A DNA stretch of 61,626 nucleotides, from contig JAOZUR010000001.1 in NCBI GenBank assembly GCA_029938555.1, positions 1 to 61,626 on the forward strand. Reading direction: 5' to 3'. Source of the stretch: Candidatus Sabulitectum sp. (GTDB lineage: Bacteria > Fermentibacterota > Fermentibacteria > Fermentibacterales > JCC-6). Shown one piece after another: positions 36,298 through 45,012 of this stretch. A program made the position numbers and the translations under genes. The notes beneath the pieces are model-generated. The model made no database searches, was not told the origin of the DNA, and saw only the letters and a list, made by a program, of their open reading frames with translations. Position 1 is the first letter of the stretch. Every line of letters starts with the position of its first letter.

Positions 36298-36784
36298 GTA
36301 AATCTCCTGAAACTTTTGCCACAGTTTCAGCGGAAACTTCTGCTACCCAACTTAAAAATTCAACATCAATACACTGGAAAGCAGCAATTGTTCTAGAATC
36401 TAAATCCAGTTCCCCTACCAGTTCACCCTGCCAGATCACAGGGGATACATACTCACTTTTCACATCTGGGCTACATGCAAGGTAATTAGATTCTGCATTT
36501 ACATCATCAACCACGAAAACAGAAAGTGTGTCTGCAGCCTGTCCACAAATTCCATCACCAAAACCAATCCTGGTATGATCTGTAGCAGCCCCGGAATATG
36601 GTCCTAAAACGAGCTCTTCATGGGAACTGTTATCAACAAGATAAAAGCCAACCCAGTGGTATTCCTTCATTTCCTTACGGAGAATATCACAAATATCCTG
36701 AAGTTTTTTTTCAGCTGATAAATCACTATTTAAAAAAACGAGAATTTCAGATTTCAATTTACTAATTATCACAAGAATCACCAT
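36290..36784 (-). CDS. GAF-domain protein, free methionine-R-sulfoxide reductase-like
   Basis: This 164-residue single GAF domain is close in pattern to fRMsr (YebR/MsrC): WVGFYLVDN, LVLGPYSG, GDGICGQA, VVDDVN...NYLACSPDVKSEYVSPV, GELDLDS. Of the three Cys important in fRMsr, those in GICG and NYLAC are present, but the one expected in the 'G..ACT.I' position is replaced (GAATDHTRI). Activity is therefore uncertain; it could have become a sensor. The start overlaps the upstream SpoIIE gene by 23 bases, and which of the ATG/GTG codons near 36772-36784 is used is unclear. Confidence 0.75.
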   Translation of the reverse strand: MVILVIISKLKSEILVFLNSDLSAEKKLQDICDILRKEMKEYHWVGFYLVDNSSHEELVLGPYSGAATDHTRIGFGDGICGQAADTLSVFVVDDVNAESNYLACSPDVKSEYVSPVIWQGELVGELDLDSRTIAAFQCIDVEFLSWVAEVSAETVAKVSGDLLG

Positions 36785-39086
36785 TCCTGTTATTATCTGG
36801 AAGTTTACTTCTAGTTACAACAAGTGCAGTAACGTCATCTTCCTGATTGCCACTTTCTCGGAAGTGTTCTACAAGAGAACCAATTATTTCTATCACTTCT
36901 GCACCTGATTTGGTATCATACTTTTCGACAATACCGGTTAATCTTTCAATTCCAAAAGGCTCTTCAGTAGGAGACATTGTTTCAGTTATGCCATCTGTGT
37001 ACAACAACAATTTCCCTCCCGGAGAAATATTGGCCTTCCCTTTCTGGTACACAGCATCTGCCATAATGCCAAGAATCAACCCACCTTGATTAAGATTAAT
37101 TAATGCTTTGCCTAGTAAAGGATCAGATAAAACTGGTGGATCATGTCCTGCCGAACAATAATCCATGTCACCTGTTTCTAAATCTATAAATGCAAGGAAA
37201 AAAGTAATAAAAGTAGCATCTGGCATTCTGTCACACAAAGCTTGATTCAATCGTGATGTGGTTACATCAACTGAAAGATTTTCTTTCAACAGAGTACCCA
37301 AGCTGGCTTGAAGCGCAGCCATTAACATAGCCGCAGCTGCACCTTTTCCCGACACATCAGCAATGGCCACTGCAAGTTTACCATCAGATAACTCAAGCAC
37401 ATCATAATAATCTCCACCCATGACTCTGGAAGGAATGCTCACAGCAGCAAGTTCCCAGCCAACTGGCTGCGGTAAATATCTGGGAAGAAGATCTTTTTGA
37501 ATGTTCCTTGCAAGCTCAAGTTCTTTCTCCAGAGTTTGCCTTTGAAGCTTTTCACCAAAAAGTTGAGCACTTTGAACTGACTGGGCAATCTGTCGAGAAA
37601 AACTGTCAAACAGTCCCCTTGTGTATTCTACGAAAAAGAACTGCTTTTCACTGGCTGCTATTATTACTCCAAGTCTTTCCCCTCTCACTTCAATTGGTGC
37701 TGCAACCATTGAAGCAATCCGAGAGAACCTTCTGGACTTATATCTTTTTTCCAACTTTCGTAATGAACTTCGTCGGTAGTTGTTTATCATAAAACCATGA
37801 CCTGTAGCATCTATTCGTTTTTCAACTCCTGTATACCATTCATCGTTGAGAAAATCTCGCACATTTTTTAATTCTTTGCTCTTGCCAAATGCAAATTCTT
37901 CACCAGAGTCCTTAAAACAAAACCAGCAATAGTCTGAATCAGTTAATCTTGCACCAAGCCTGACCGCAGCTGCTCCTAGTTGTTCAGGTTCAAAGCTTGA
38001 ATGAAGAGTTTGACTTAAATCCTGAAGAGTAGCAAGTTCCTTATAGCGTTTTTCAAGAATTCTCGCAGTTGGAAGCTGAAGCAACATTGTAACAAATGCA
38101 AACAATACATAAATAACCACAATGAGCATTACAGCAACATCAAGTCCACCAGTACCAAAAAAGACATTTCCTGCTAAGTAGAAATAGATGCCTCTACCCA
38201 TGAGGACGCAGAAAAAAGTAGCTATAATCAGAAAAACTCTTATTTTTCTGGACAGATATTGAACCCATCGTTGACAGAAACCAAGCCCGATGGCGGAAAA
38301 AAGAAGTAATAAACTAGGAAGATCAAGTTCTATACCATTAAATAGATCATGGGTGGACGATAGAATAAAATTAAACCCCACAACATGCATAAATGCAGTT
38401 ACAAAGGCTATTGACACTGTAAACCTATAAAGCCATACAGTAAATGGCGTTCTATCTATATAAACAAACCCTCGCAAGGCAGCCAAAAGAATAAGCGCCA
38501 CCGTTAGAATGGCCAAGCGAAACAGAGGAATTATAAGCAAGGGTTGCTGATCTAAACTCCTATTTCCAGGAACCGAATCCATACCTGTTGAGGTATCAAC
38601 ACTGGTTGATGTTAATACAGCATCAATAAGTACACCGGCAGCTGTACCACTTACTTCTCCAATTGATTCAAGAATATTACCGGTCTGACCTGTGAATGTG
38701 GAATCTACAAAACTTCTAACTTGACCGCTCCCAACATCAGCAACATTATCAATTCTTCTACCTAATTCTCTAACTCTTTCTGCTCTGTGTGAGTTATGTG
38801 GCAAAATTTCAGGTGAATCCAGAACTCCCACTGAACCGGTTAAACCCCACAACAGAATAATGCAGAAAAAACTGAGCACCAGTCTTCTTGAAAGACTCAG
38901 TCCACTGAGTATTTCACTAACGCCCAGATAAAAAAACAATCCTGCAACAACCATTAAAATGCCGGAAGTTATTCTAGTAAGAGATGTTCCAGGTGAGCTG
39001 GAAGGGAAAACTACAATGAGCAAAGCAAGAATAATCAAAGTGGCTCTGAAAAATTTCCTCTTGCTTAAAAAAGAAAATCTGCGCAT
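36762..39086 (-). CDS. Membrane SpoIIE-type PP2C phosphatase with GAF domain
   Basis: This is a 774-residue signalling protein. Helices at about residues 14-85 flank a soluble segment (about 90-180), then more helices (about 182-337), a GAF-like domain (about 345-515), a short coiled linker, and a SpoIIE-type Ser/Thr phosphatase domain (about 530-760). Metal-binding motifs are complete: MGGDYYDV, AIADVSGKG, YTDGITE, EDDVTALVV. Such proteins usually dephosphorylate anti-sigma-factor antagonists (STAS proteins) in partner-switching pathways. No anti-sigma kinase is nearby; the only STAS-like gene in the window is at 24.7-25.1 kb. It starts 2 bases before the hisS stop in transcription order and overlaps the GAF gene. 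Confidence 0.88.
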   Translation of the reverse strand: MRRFSFLSKRKFFRATLIILALLIVVFPSSSPGTSLTRITSGILMVVAGLFFYLGVSEILSGLSLSRRLVLSFFCIILLWGLTGSVGVLDSPEILPHNSHRAERVRELGRRIDNVADVGSGQVRSFVDSTFTGQTGNILESIGEVSGTAAGVLIDAVLTSTSVDTSTGMDSVPGNRSLDQQPLLIIPLFRLAILTVALILLAALRGFVYIDRTPFTVWLYRFTVSIAFVTAFMHVVGFNFILSSTHDLFNGIELDLPSLLLLFSAIGLGFCQRWVQYLSRKIRVFLIIATFFCVLMGRGIYFYLAGNVFFGTGGLDVAVMLIVVIYVLFAFVTMLLQLPTARILEKRYKELATLQDLSQTLHSSFEPEQLGAAAVRLGARLTDSDYCWFCFKDSGEEFAFGKSKELKNVRDFLNDEWYTGVEKRIDATGHGFMINNYRRSSLRKLEKRYKSRRFSRIASMVAAPIEVRGERLGVIIAASEKQFFFVEYTRGLFDSFSRQIAQSVQSAQLFGEKLQRQTLEKELELARNIQKDLLPRYLPQPVGWELAAVSIPSRVMGGDYYDVLELSDGKLAVAIADVSGKGAAAAMLMAALQASLGTLLKENLSVDVTTSRLNQALCDRMPDATFITFFLAFIDLETGDMDYCSAGHDPPVLSDPLLGKALINLNQGGLILGIMADAVYQKGKANISPGGKLLLYTDGITETMSPTEEPFGIERLTGIVEKYDTKSGAEVIEIIGSLVEHFRESGNQEDDVTALVVTRSKLPDNNRNGDSCDN

Positions 39087-39087
39087 T

Positions 39088-40383
39088 CTATTCCAGTCTT
39101 CCTATTAGGTCATCAAGCGATCCTGTAAAAACTGATCCGTCTAAGAGGTTCTTCATTTTGTATTTTCCAGTGTCTATTTCCTCAAAATCAACTGTTATAA
39201 GATATGAAATTCCATATCTTGACGCCTCCTTGTACTGTTTCCCTAATTTCTTACCTGAAACATCCATCATAACACGATATCCGTGACTTCTGAGTGATGT
39301 AACTAATAAACCAGCAGAAATTACTGCATCTTTTGAAGCAACGGCCACATAAACATCGGCAGGAGATGCTTTTTTTACACTATTCGGAATAAGACCGTAA
39401 GTCTCCAAGAAAAGAGTTAGAGTTAGCACTCCTAAACCAAAACCTACCCCTGAAATCTTTTTGTTACCAAAAAGTCCAACCAGATTGTCGTATCTTCCTC
39501 CTCCACAAAGGGATCTATTATTCTGACCTCCAGTGTCCATCAGTTCAAATACAATTCCAGTGTAATAATCAAGCCCGCGAACAATAGCAGGAGAAAAAAC
39601 AGCACTAGTTATACCCAGTCCGAGAAGAAGATTGTTGAATTTAACAACTTCTTCAAATGCAGAGCTTTCAGCCATAAGGGAGACCAACCAAGGATCCGAA
39701 AGAGATTCAACGGAAACAAGGGAAACCACCTTACCGGTCAAGACAGAATCACCTTTGCAGACACCAAGAAGAAAATTTGCCCATTTCTCTTCAGTCATCT
39801 TATCTCGTTTATCAATGGCGGAAAATACCTCTTGAGCAATTTCTATATGCACTCCACATCTGGAAAGTGCATCAGACATAAATCTTCTGCTGGACCAGCC
39901 AATTTTGTATATGGAGGATGGGGCCTTAAAGGAATTCATGATTTCCTGCAAAACCATAATAACCTCAAGTTCAGCGGATAGACTCTCTGAACCCAAAATA
40001 TCCAGATTAAACTGAAGAAATTCACGAACTCTTCCGCGCTGCGGTCTTTCATATCGATAACAGAGAGGCATAGAAAACCACCGAACAGGAAGCTGAAGCT
40101 CACCTTGAGCAGCAACCATCCTGGCAAGTGACGGGGTCATTTCCGGACGCAAAATAACTTCACGCTTACCTCTATCAGTAAAACAATAACTTTGTCGACC
40201 TACAAGTTCTCCTCCGGATTTAGCTGCAAAAAGCGCAAGAGGTTCAATAACAGGACCGTCATATTCTTGAAAACCAGCCTGAACTGATGAAAGTGAAAGA
40301 ATTTCAGTAACATACTTTTCTATATTAAACTCATTCGGCAACCTCTGTCGCATACCGCTCAAAGGTTTGGTGGAAAGGGTCAT
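39088..40383 (-). CDS. hisS: Histidyl-tRNA synthetase
   Basis: HisRS charges tRNA-His. Class II motifs are visible: motif 2 YRYERPQRGRVREFLQFNLDILG (shown here by its core RGRVREF.Q), the histidine-binding GLDYYTGIVFE, and motif 3 CGGGRYDNL with GFGLG. The C-terminal anticodon-binding domain spans about residues 345-430 (DVYVAVASKDAV, GKKLGKQYKEASRYGISY). Length 431 is normal. AAGGAG lies 8 bases before the ATG. It heads a minus-strand run with the phosphatase gene 1 base downstream. Confidence 0.95.
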   Translation of the reverse strand: MTLSTKPLSGMRQRLPNEFNIEKYVTEILSLSSVQAGFQEYDGPVIEPLALFAAKSGGELVGRQSYCFTDRGKREVILRPEMTPSLARMVAAQGELQLPVRWFSMPLCYRYERPQRGRVREFLQFNLDILGSESLSAELEVIMVLQEIMNSFKAPSSIYKIGWSSRRFMSDALSRCGVHIEIAQEVFSAIDKRDKMTEEKWANFLLGVCKGDSVLTGKVVSLVSVESLSDPWLVSLMAESSAFEEVVKFNNLLLGLGITSAVFSPAIVRGLDYYTGIVFELMDTGGQNNRSLCGGGRYDNLVGLFGNKKISGVGFGLGVLTLTLFLETYGLIPNSVKKASPADVYVAVASKDAVISAGLLVTSLRSHGYRVMMDVSGKKLGKQYKEASRYGISYLITVDFEEIDTGKYKMKNLLDGSVFTGSLDDLIGRLE

Positions 40384-40440
40384 ATACTCTGCTCCTTAAC
40401 ATTCCTGTTATCAGATACAAAACAACAAAATACTTTGAAT

Positions 40441-40469
40441 ATTCTACCCTGATTATTTGTACTGCGCAA
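40441..40469 (-). promoter_or_regulatory. Possible hisS-proximal promoter
   Basis: On the minus strand TTGCGC (40464-40469), a 17-base spacer and TAGAAT (40441-40446) precede hisS by about 60 bases. The -10 box matches five of six consensus positions; the -35 box matches only TTG. Confidence 0.4.
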
Positions 40470-40494
40470 CCCCAACACCTAAAGAGCATCTACA

Positions 40495-40524
40495 ATTATA
40501 ACATTGGTTTTTTCTTTAACTTAA
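40495..40524 (-). promoter_or_regulatory. Possible hisS-distal promoter
   Basis: On the minus strand TTAAGT (40519-40524), an 18-base spacer and a perfect TATAAT (40495-40500) lie in the 176-base gap between the GGDEF/STAND gene and hisS. The leader would be about 105 bases. No T-box or other known leader structure was recognised. Confidence 0.4.
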
Positions 40525-40559
40525 CCGTAAAAGAATATAGAATTAACTTAAACAAACAC

Positions 40560-43500
40560 TCATAATGAAGTTCTATAAGAACCATCTTTTTCAAGTTCAT
40601 CAGTAAGCATGTGCATATCTAGCAGTTCCTGTAAACTTATCTGTTCTGTTCCCTTTTCCAGTTTTCCCATTCTATCCTCTCCTAGATCCTGGCGAAGATT
40701 ATCAATCAATTTCAAACAAAGTTTTTCAGCTTCAGAATCAGCTGATGGGTTATGTAACAGAGCTAATGCAGTTATTGCAGAACGAATAAGGTTGCCTTTT
40801 ATTCTATCAAGTACTGCCAGACCATACAATGATCTGATTAATGTTGGTTTAATTCCTGAGCGATTGGTAATAGCCACTGCTCTTCTGAAAAATAAATCTG
40901 ACCTTACTAAGTCATTAGAATCAATGCTTAAAAAAGCAAGTCCACACAAAGATTTTGCAATGGTGTTCTCATCATTTGCTTTTTCGCCAAGTTCAAGTGC
41001 TTCAGTGTAATTATTCTTAACTTCCTCGTTATTTCCACGAATCTGATTTACATGTGCGAGACTAAGTTTTATACAAGCCTGACCGCTGGTGCTACCAATC
41101 CTTTTAAAATAATCTGCCGCTGCAATATAGTGCTGCTCCGCCTCGCCCAAACTACCCATACTTGCCTCTACACTGGCAATTTCACTTAAAGCCAAAGCGC
41201 ATAGATCAGTATATCCAGCGGTTTTGACCGATGACAGATACCCCAAGAAAGCATCTTTTGCTCTTCTAAAATCACCATCAGCTGCAGCAAGATTACCCAT
41301 ATACAACCTGGTTCTCCATTCACCGGCTCGGAAAGAAAGCTCTTTACATCTTTGGGCAATCAAAGGTAGTGTGGTTCTGACAAAAACATAGTTTCCACAT
41401 TGCAAATGATACTTAAGTATTTCAAGTTCAGTTTCAAGAGCCTCAATAAGCCTATTCTCAGAATTAAAAATACTCAATGCCTGTTTCAAAAATGACCCTG
41501 CCAAAGAAGGTTTTCCCTGATCAACCATAAGTCTGCCTTTTATATAAAAAACAACTGCTTGATCATAATTTACAGAATTTGATGTGAGATTAATGGCTTT
41601 TTTTATCAATCTATTCGAAGCCTCTGGACGCCCCAATCGATTGGCAAGCAAACTCTGATATGATAACAGTACTGCACACAACCCCTCAGGCATCTCATTA
41701 TTCTGGTTGGAAAGTGCTTCTTGAATCATGTTATACCCCGTTCGTAATCTACCACGATCAAGGCAATAAACCACAAGAGAATGTAATATTTGTCTTAGGA
41801 ATCGGAATCTACCTTTTTCTATTGCAAGCTTCCAGGAAAGTGAGATATCACCAAAGGCGAATTTAATTCCACTTAAACCTCTTCCTGCGTCCCTTCCTGT
41901 TCTGATCATTTCGCCAAAACTGGCGGCCTTCCTGGCAAAATACCTGCAATGCATCTCTTTGGATACATCATATCCTTTGGAATATTGGTTTCTTTCCTGC
42001 AGTATGAAATCACTTGTCATTGCGGGAATGTGAATTCCTTGATCGTCTCGAAGCAGAAAAGACCTATCAACAAGAGACATTATCATCTCTGGTGACACAT
42101 CTGATATTTCTTCTGCTTCTTCAACTGTAAAATGACCTGCGAAAACAGTTAATCGCGATGCAGCATTTCTTTCTGACTGCGATAACTGATCCCAAGAATG
42201 CTGAAACAGATCGGAAAGACCATCTCTTGTTCTTTCCCTTTCTGTTCCACCAAGAAAGGATGGATTTGCTCGAATTCTTTTTGCAATTGAAGTTAATGAC
42301 ATAACTCTGATCCATGATGCTGCCAGTTCAATCGCAAGCGGAGTACCATTAACGAGAGAACAAATATCTTCAACCACATTTAGGTTCAGATCACCTGAAA
42401 ACCGAACACCGGCAAGCCGTTCAGCAGCTTGAAGAAATACGCCAGCTGCGTCAGAAGGCAATTCGTCTGATAATTTTTTCGTAGAGATTCCACTGATGGG
42501 CACAACTATTTCACCTGGAACCTCAAGAGCAACTCGTGAAGTTGTTATAATTGTTATCTGAGAGCATGTCTTCAGTAATCTAGAAACAAATCTCACCATT
42601 TCATCACCAGAAGTGATATTTACCAGCACAAGAAGCATCTCTGTGTCTGCAAGGAAACTTTCAATACCTGCTTTTATATTTTTGCCTATTGGCAAAGAAA
42701 GTTCTGTGGCAAGACTTGTTGGAATCGAATCACTGGTATTCTCACAATTCAGAAAACAAATTCCTGTGGGAAACAATGATTCATTTTGGCTGGCAGCTCG
42801 GATAGCCAGTCGTCTACAGCCCATTCCACTCATACCCTTTAGAGTGATAAGTCGAACTTTCTTATGGATTAATTCTTTTACTCTACCAAGTTCTTCTTCT
42901 CTTCCAAGAAATGGAGAAAGATCAACAGGTAAATTATTTATCTCTGCAGTATTTCCAAAGGCAAGTCTATTGCCTAGGGGGAAATTCATGCAATCGCCAT
43001 CTATTTGGTAACCGTCACTTGTGCCTAGAAGAAAACCTCTTCTTTCAAGATGACCAATACCCTGAGAAAAAAGCCCTGGAAGACCTCCTGTTTCGTTATG
43101 AAACCATTCTAAAAAAGCATTTGGTGGATCCCACATCAAAACCGCCCGGAACCATGCCTTACAATCTTCATGAGAAATCGGTCCAAGCCTAATGGACCTC
43201 GATACACCTCCAAAATCACTACCTTGACTAAGTACTCCTTTTTCAGAAGAAGCAGTGACAATCATCCATCCAGGATAAATTTTGTAGAATTTAAGGAGAT
43301 CATCTATAGATTCCGAGTCTATCAAGTGCATATCTTTCAGAAAAACACCAAGACTCATTGAAACTCCGGTAAATGAATAAAGGGCGTTAATAACTGAATC
43401 GCTATCAGATGCACAGTTTAGAGCGGAAGCCAGAACAGAATGGGGCATGGTGAAGTCTGCTCTTACACCAGAAATTTTTAGTATCTTATATTCACTCAAC

Positions 43501-44114
43501 GCTAGCAACGAAGCTACTCCATCCAGGAAACAACTTTTACCAGCACCATCAGCACCAAGAACCAAGAAAAATCCTCTGCCTTTATCAGCAGCTTCTTCCG
43601 AAAACGATTGAAAAGCGGATAGCTCTTTTTCCCTTCCAAGAAGGCGACTTTCCACTCCATTGGCTGAAACCCTGTTATCCAAATTATCAACCACAACGAT
43701 TCTGTTTCTTCCAGCTCTTTTTGCTGCGTATAATCTTCTATCTGCTGTATCAAAAAGATCTCGAGCCGAAAGACCATCAGCAGGAAATTGGGCAATACCA
43801 ATGCTTAGGGTTAAAGTCAGTGGAGGATTACCAATAAATTCAGTACCACGAACCTTATTAAGTAGTCTGCTGGAAAATTGAAGTGCTTCTTCTATATCCG
43901 CACCTGGAATAATACCTGTAAATTCATCTCCACCATAACGAAACATCAAATCATTTTCTCTGGAGACTTCCAGAACTCTTTTACCGAATTCTGCTAGAAT
44001 TTCATCTCCACGCCTGTGACCAAAGCCATCATTAACACTTTTAAAATGATCTATATCAATGATAATTAAAGAGAATATATTGTTCTTTAATGAATCATCT
44101 GAAACAAATCGCAT
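40560..44114 (-). CDS. GGDEF-STAND-TPR signalling protein (diguanylate cyclase fused to ATPase and repeats)
   Basis: From the first ATG this gives 1184 residues, but homology extends upstream: the same frame reads IDTLTGLRNKDSFSRKL before that ATG, the standard start of a GGDEF domain, so the real protein begins near 44195 with a non-canonical codon (ATC with AGGGGG 6 bases upstream is the best candidate). The GGDEF motif is intact (RYGGDEF, residues 61-65 from the ATG) and so is the RxxD inhibitory site (REND, 52-55). An AAA_16-type ATPase follows with P-loop GADGAGKS (186-193) and FLKDMH. A second STAND-like module (about 400-640) has a degenerate P-loop (GMSGMGCRR) and Walker B (LLVLVNIT). 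TPR-like repeats fill about 800-1130. It is last in the long operon, after the ABC ATPase. Confidence 0.85.
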   Translation of the reverse strand: MRFVSDDSLKNNIFSLIIIDIDHFKSVNDGFGHRRGDEILAEFGKRVLEVSRENDLMFRYGGDEFTGIIPGADIEEALQFSSRLLNKVRGTEFIGNPPLTLTLSIGIAQFPADGLSARDLFDTADRRLYAAKRAGRNRIVVVDNLDNRVSANGVESRLLGREKELSAFQSFSEEAADKGRGFFLVLGADGAGKSCFLDGVASLLALSEYKILKISGVRADFTMPHSVLASALNCASDSDSVINALYSFTGVSMSLGVFLKDMHLIDSESIDDLLKFYKIYPGWMIVTASSEKGVLSQGSDFGGVSRSIRLGPISHEDCKAWFRAVLMWDPPNAFLEWFHNETGGLPGLFSQGIGHLERRGFLLGTSDGYQIDGDCMNFPLGNRLAFGNTAEINNLPVDLSPFLGREEELGRVKELIHKKVRLITLKGMSGMGCRRLAIRAASQNESLFPTGICFLNCENTSDSIPTSLATELSLPIGKNIKAGIESFLADTEMLLVLVNITSGDEMVRFVSRLLKTCSQITIITTSRVALEVPGEIVVPISGISTKKLSDELPSDAAGVFLQAAERLAGVRFSGDLNLNVVEDICSLVNGTPLAIELAASWIRVMSLTSIAKRIRANPSFLGGTERERTRDGLSDLFQHSWDQLSQSERNAASRLTVFAGHFTVEEAEEISDVSPEMIMSLVDRSFLLRDDQGIHIPAMTSDFILQERNQYSKGYDVSKEMHCRYFARKAASFGEMIRTGRDAGRGLSGIKFAFGDISLSWKLAIEKGRFRFLRQILHSLVVYCLDRGRLRTGYNMIQEALSNQNNEMPEGLCAVLLSYQSLLANRLGRPEASNRLIKKAINLTSNSVNYDQAVVFYIKGRLMVDQGKPSLAGSFLKQALSIFNSENRLIEALETELEILKYHLQCGNYVFVRTTLPLIAQRCKELSFRAGEWRTRLYMGNLAAADGDFRRAKDAFLGYLSSVKTAGYTDLCALALSEIASVEASMGSLGEAEQHYIAAADYFKRIGSTSGQACIKLSLAHVNQIRGNNEEVKNNYTEALELGEKANDENTIAKSLCGLAFLSIDSNDLVRSDLFFRRAVAITNRSGIKPTLIRSLYGLAVLDRIKGNLIRSAITALALLHNPSADSEAEKLCLKLIDNLRQDLGEDRMGKLEKGTEQISLQELLDMHMLTDELEKDGSYRTSL

Positions 44115-44252
44115 TAATTTTCGTGAAAAGGAGTCTTTGTTTCTTAATCCAGTAAGTGTATCAATAGATGAATTTTTTATAACTTTAGTGTCGATTGAAT
44201 ACCCCCTGCCTCTTTCGCTTTCTCTGTCCTTAATTTATAAACCGTATTCAAC

Positions 44253-44280
44253 CAAAAGGAAAGGGAGAGTTTTAACTCCC
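44253..44280 (-). terminator. Weak terminator or attenuator after the ABC ATPase gene
   Basis: GGGAG and CTCCC (44276-44280 with 44263-44267) form a 5-bp stem with an 8-base loop. It overlaps the ABC gene stop and is followed on the minus strand by TTTCCTTTT. It could partly separate the GGDEF/STAND gene from the upstream operon. Confidence 0.4.
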
Positions 44281-45012
44281 GAAAAAATCTGAAACTTCTG
44301 CCGGTGAAGTGCCTGTTACTTCAAAGAAAAGATCTTGAAGATCGCCTCCAGACAATTCTCCTTGGGTAAACATACGAAGAAGCTTTCCATTATGGATTAT
44401 ACCAAATCTCTTGCAGTGAATAGATGCAATTGCCAGTGTATGTGTAGATATTAGTACAATAGCACCTTCAGCAGCAGCGGCTTCCACCATTCTCCAGAAG
44501 GTTTCAGCAGCTGGAGGATCCAACCCAACCAATGGTTCATCAATAACATACAATTCAGGTTTTGCCACAAAAGCACTAGAAAGCACAATACGCTGTATCA
44601 TACCGTGTGAGTAAGAACCAGATCTGTGGTCAAGCCAACCAGACATTTCAAACACTTTTGCACAAAGCTCAGTTCGTTTCTGAATAACTTCAGGGGTTAG
44701 TCCGCGAAGTCTTCCGGTATACTTGATAAATTCTCTGCCAGATAGATTAGGAAAAACAGTTGGTTCATCTGGCACATAAGCAATCTTATTTCTTACTGTA
44801 TCAACAGGCTTTTTATTTAGTTTTATGGTTCCTTCATCAGGAATAATCAAACCACTTATCATTTTAAGTGTTGTTGTTTTACCTGCACCGTTGGGGCCAA
44901 GAAGAGCAAAAATATCACCCTTTTTCACAGTAAAAGAAAGACCATTTACAGCATTTTTTTTACCATAACTCTTACCAAGTGAGCTTATTACAAGACCACT
45001 CTTTTCAGTCAT
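44272..45012 (-). CDS. ABC transporter ATP-binding protein (ABC-2/CcmA type)
   Basis: This 246-residue nucleotide-binding subunit has Walker A GPNGAGKTTT, a Q-loop region replaced by 'YVPDEPTVFPNLSGREF' (typical of ABC-2 exporters), signature YSHGMIQR (degenerate LSGGQ), Walker B LYVIDEPLVGLD and the H-loop STHTL. Such proteins power export with a separate ABC-2 permease, but no permease is adjacent or elsewhere in the window. The ATG at 45012 overlaps the ftsY end by 8 bases and has GGTGG just upstream; a GTG at 45018 is an alternative. Substrate unknown. Confidence 0.88.
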   Translation of the reverse strand: MTEKSGLVISSLGKSYGKKNAVNGLSFTVKKGDIFALLGPNGAGKTTTLKMISGLIIPDEGTIKLNKKPVDTVRNKIAYVPDEPTVFPNLSGREFIKYTGRLRGLTPEVIQKRTELCAKVFEMSGWLDHRSGSYSHGMIQRIVLSSAFVAKPELYVIDEPLVGLDPPAAETFWRMVEAAAAEGAIVLISTHTLAIASIHCKRFGIIHNGKLLRMFTQGELSGGDLQDLFFEVTGTSPAEVSDFFGS

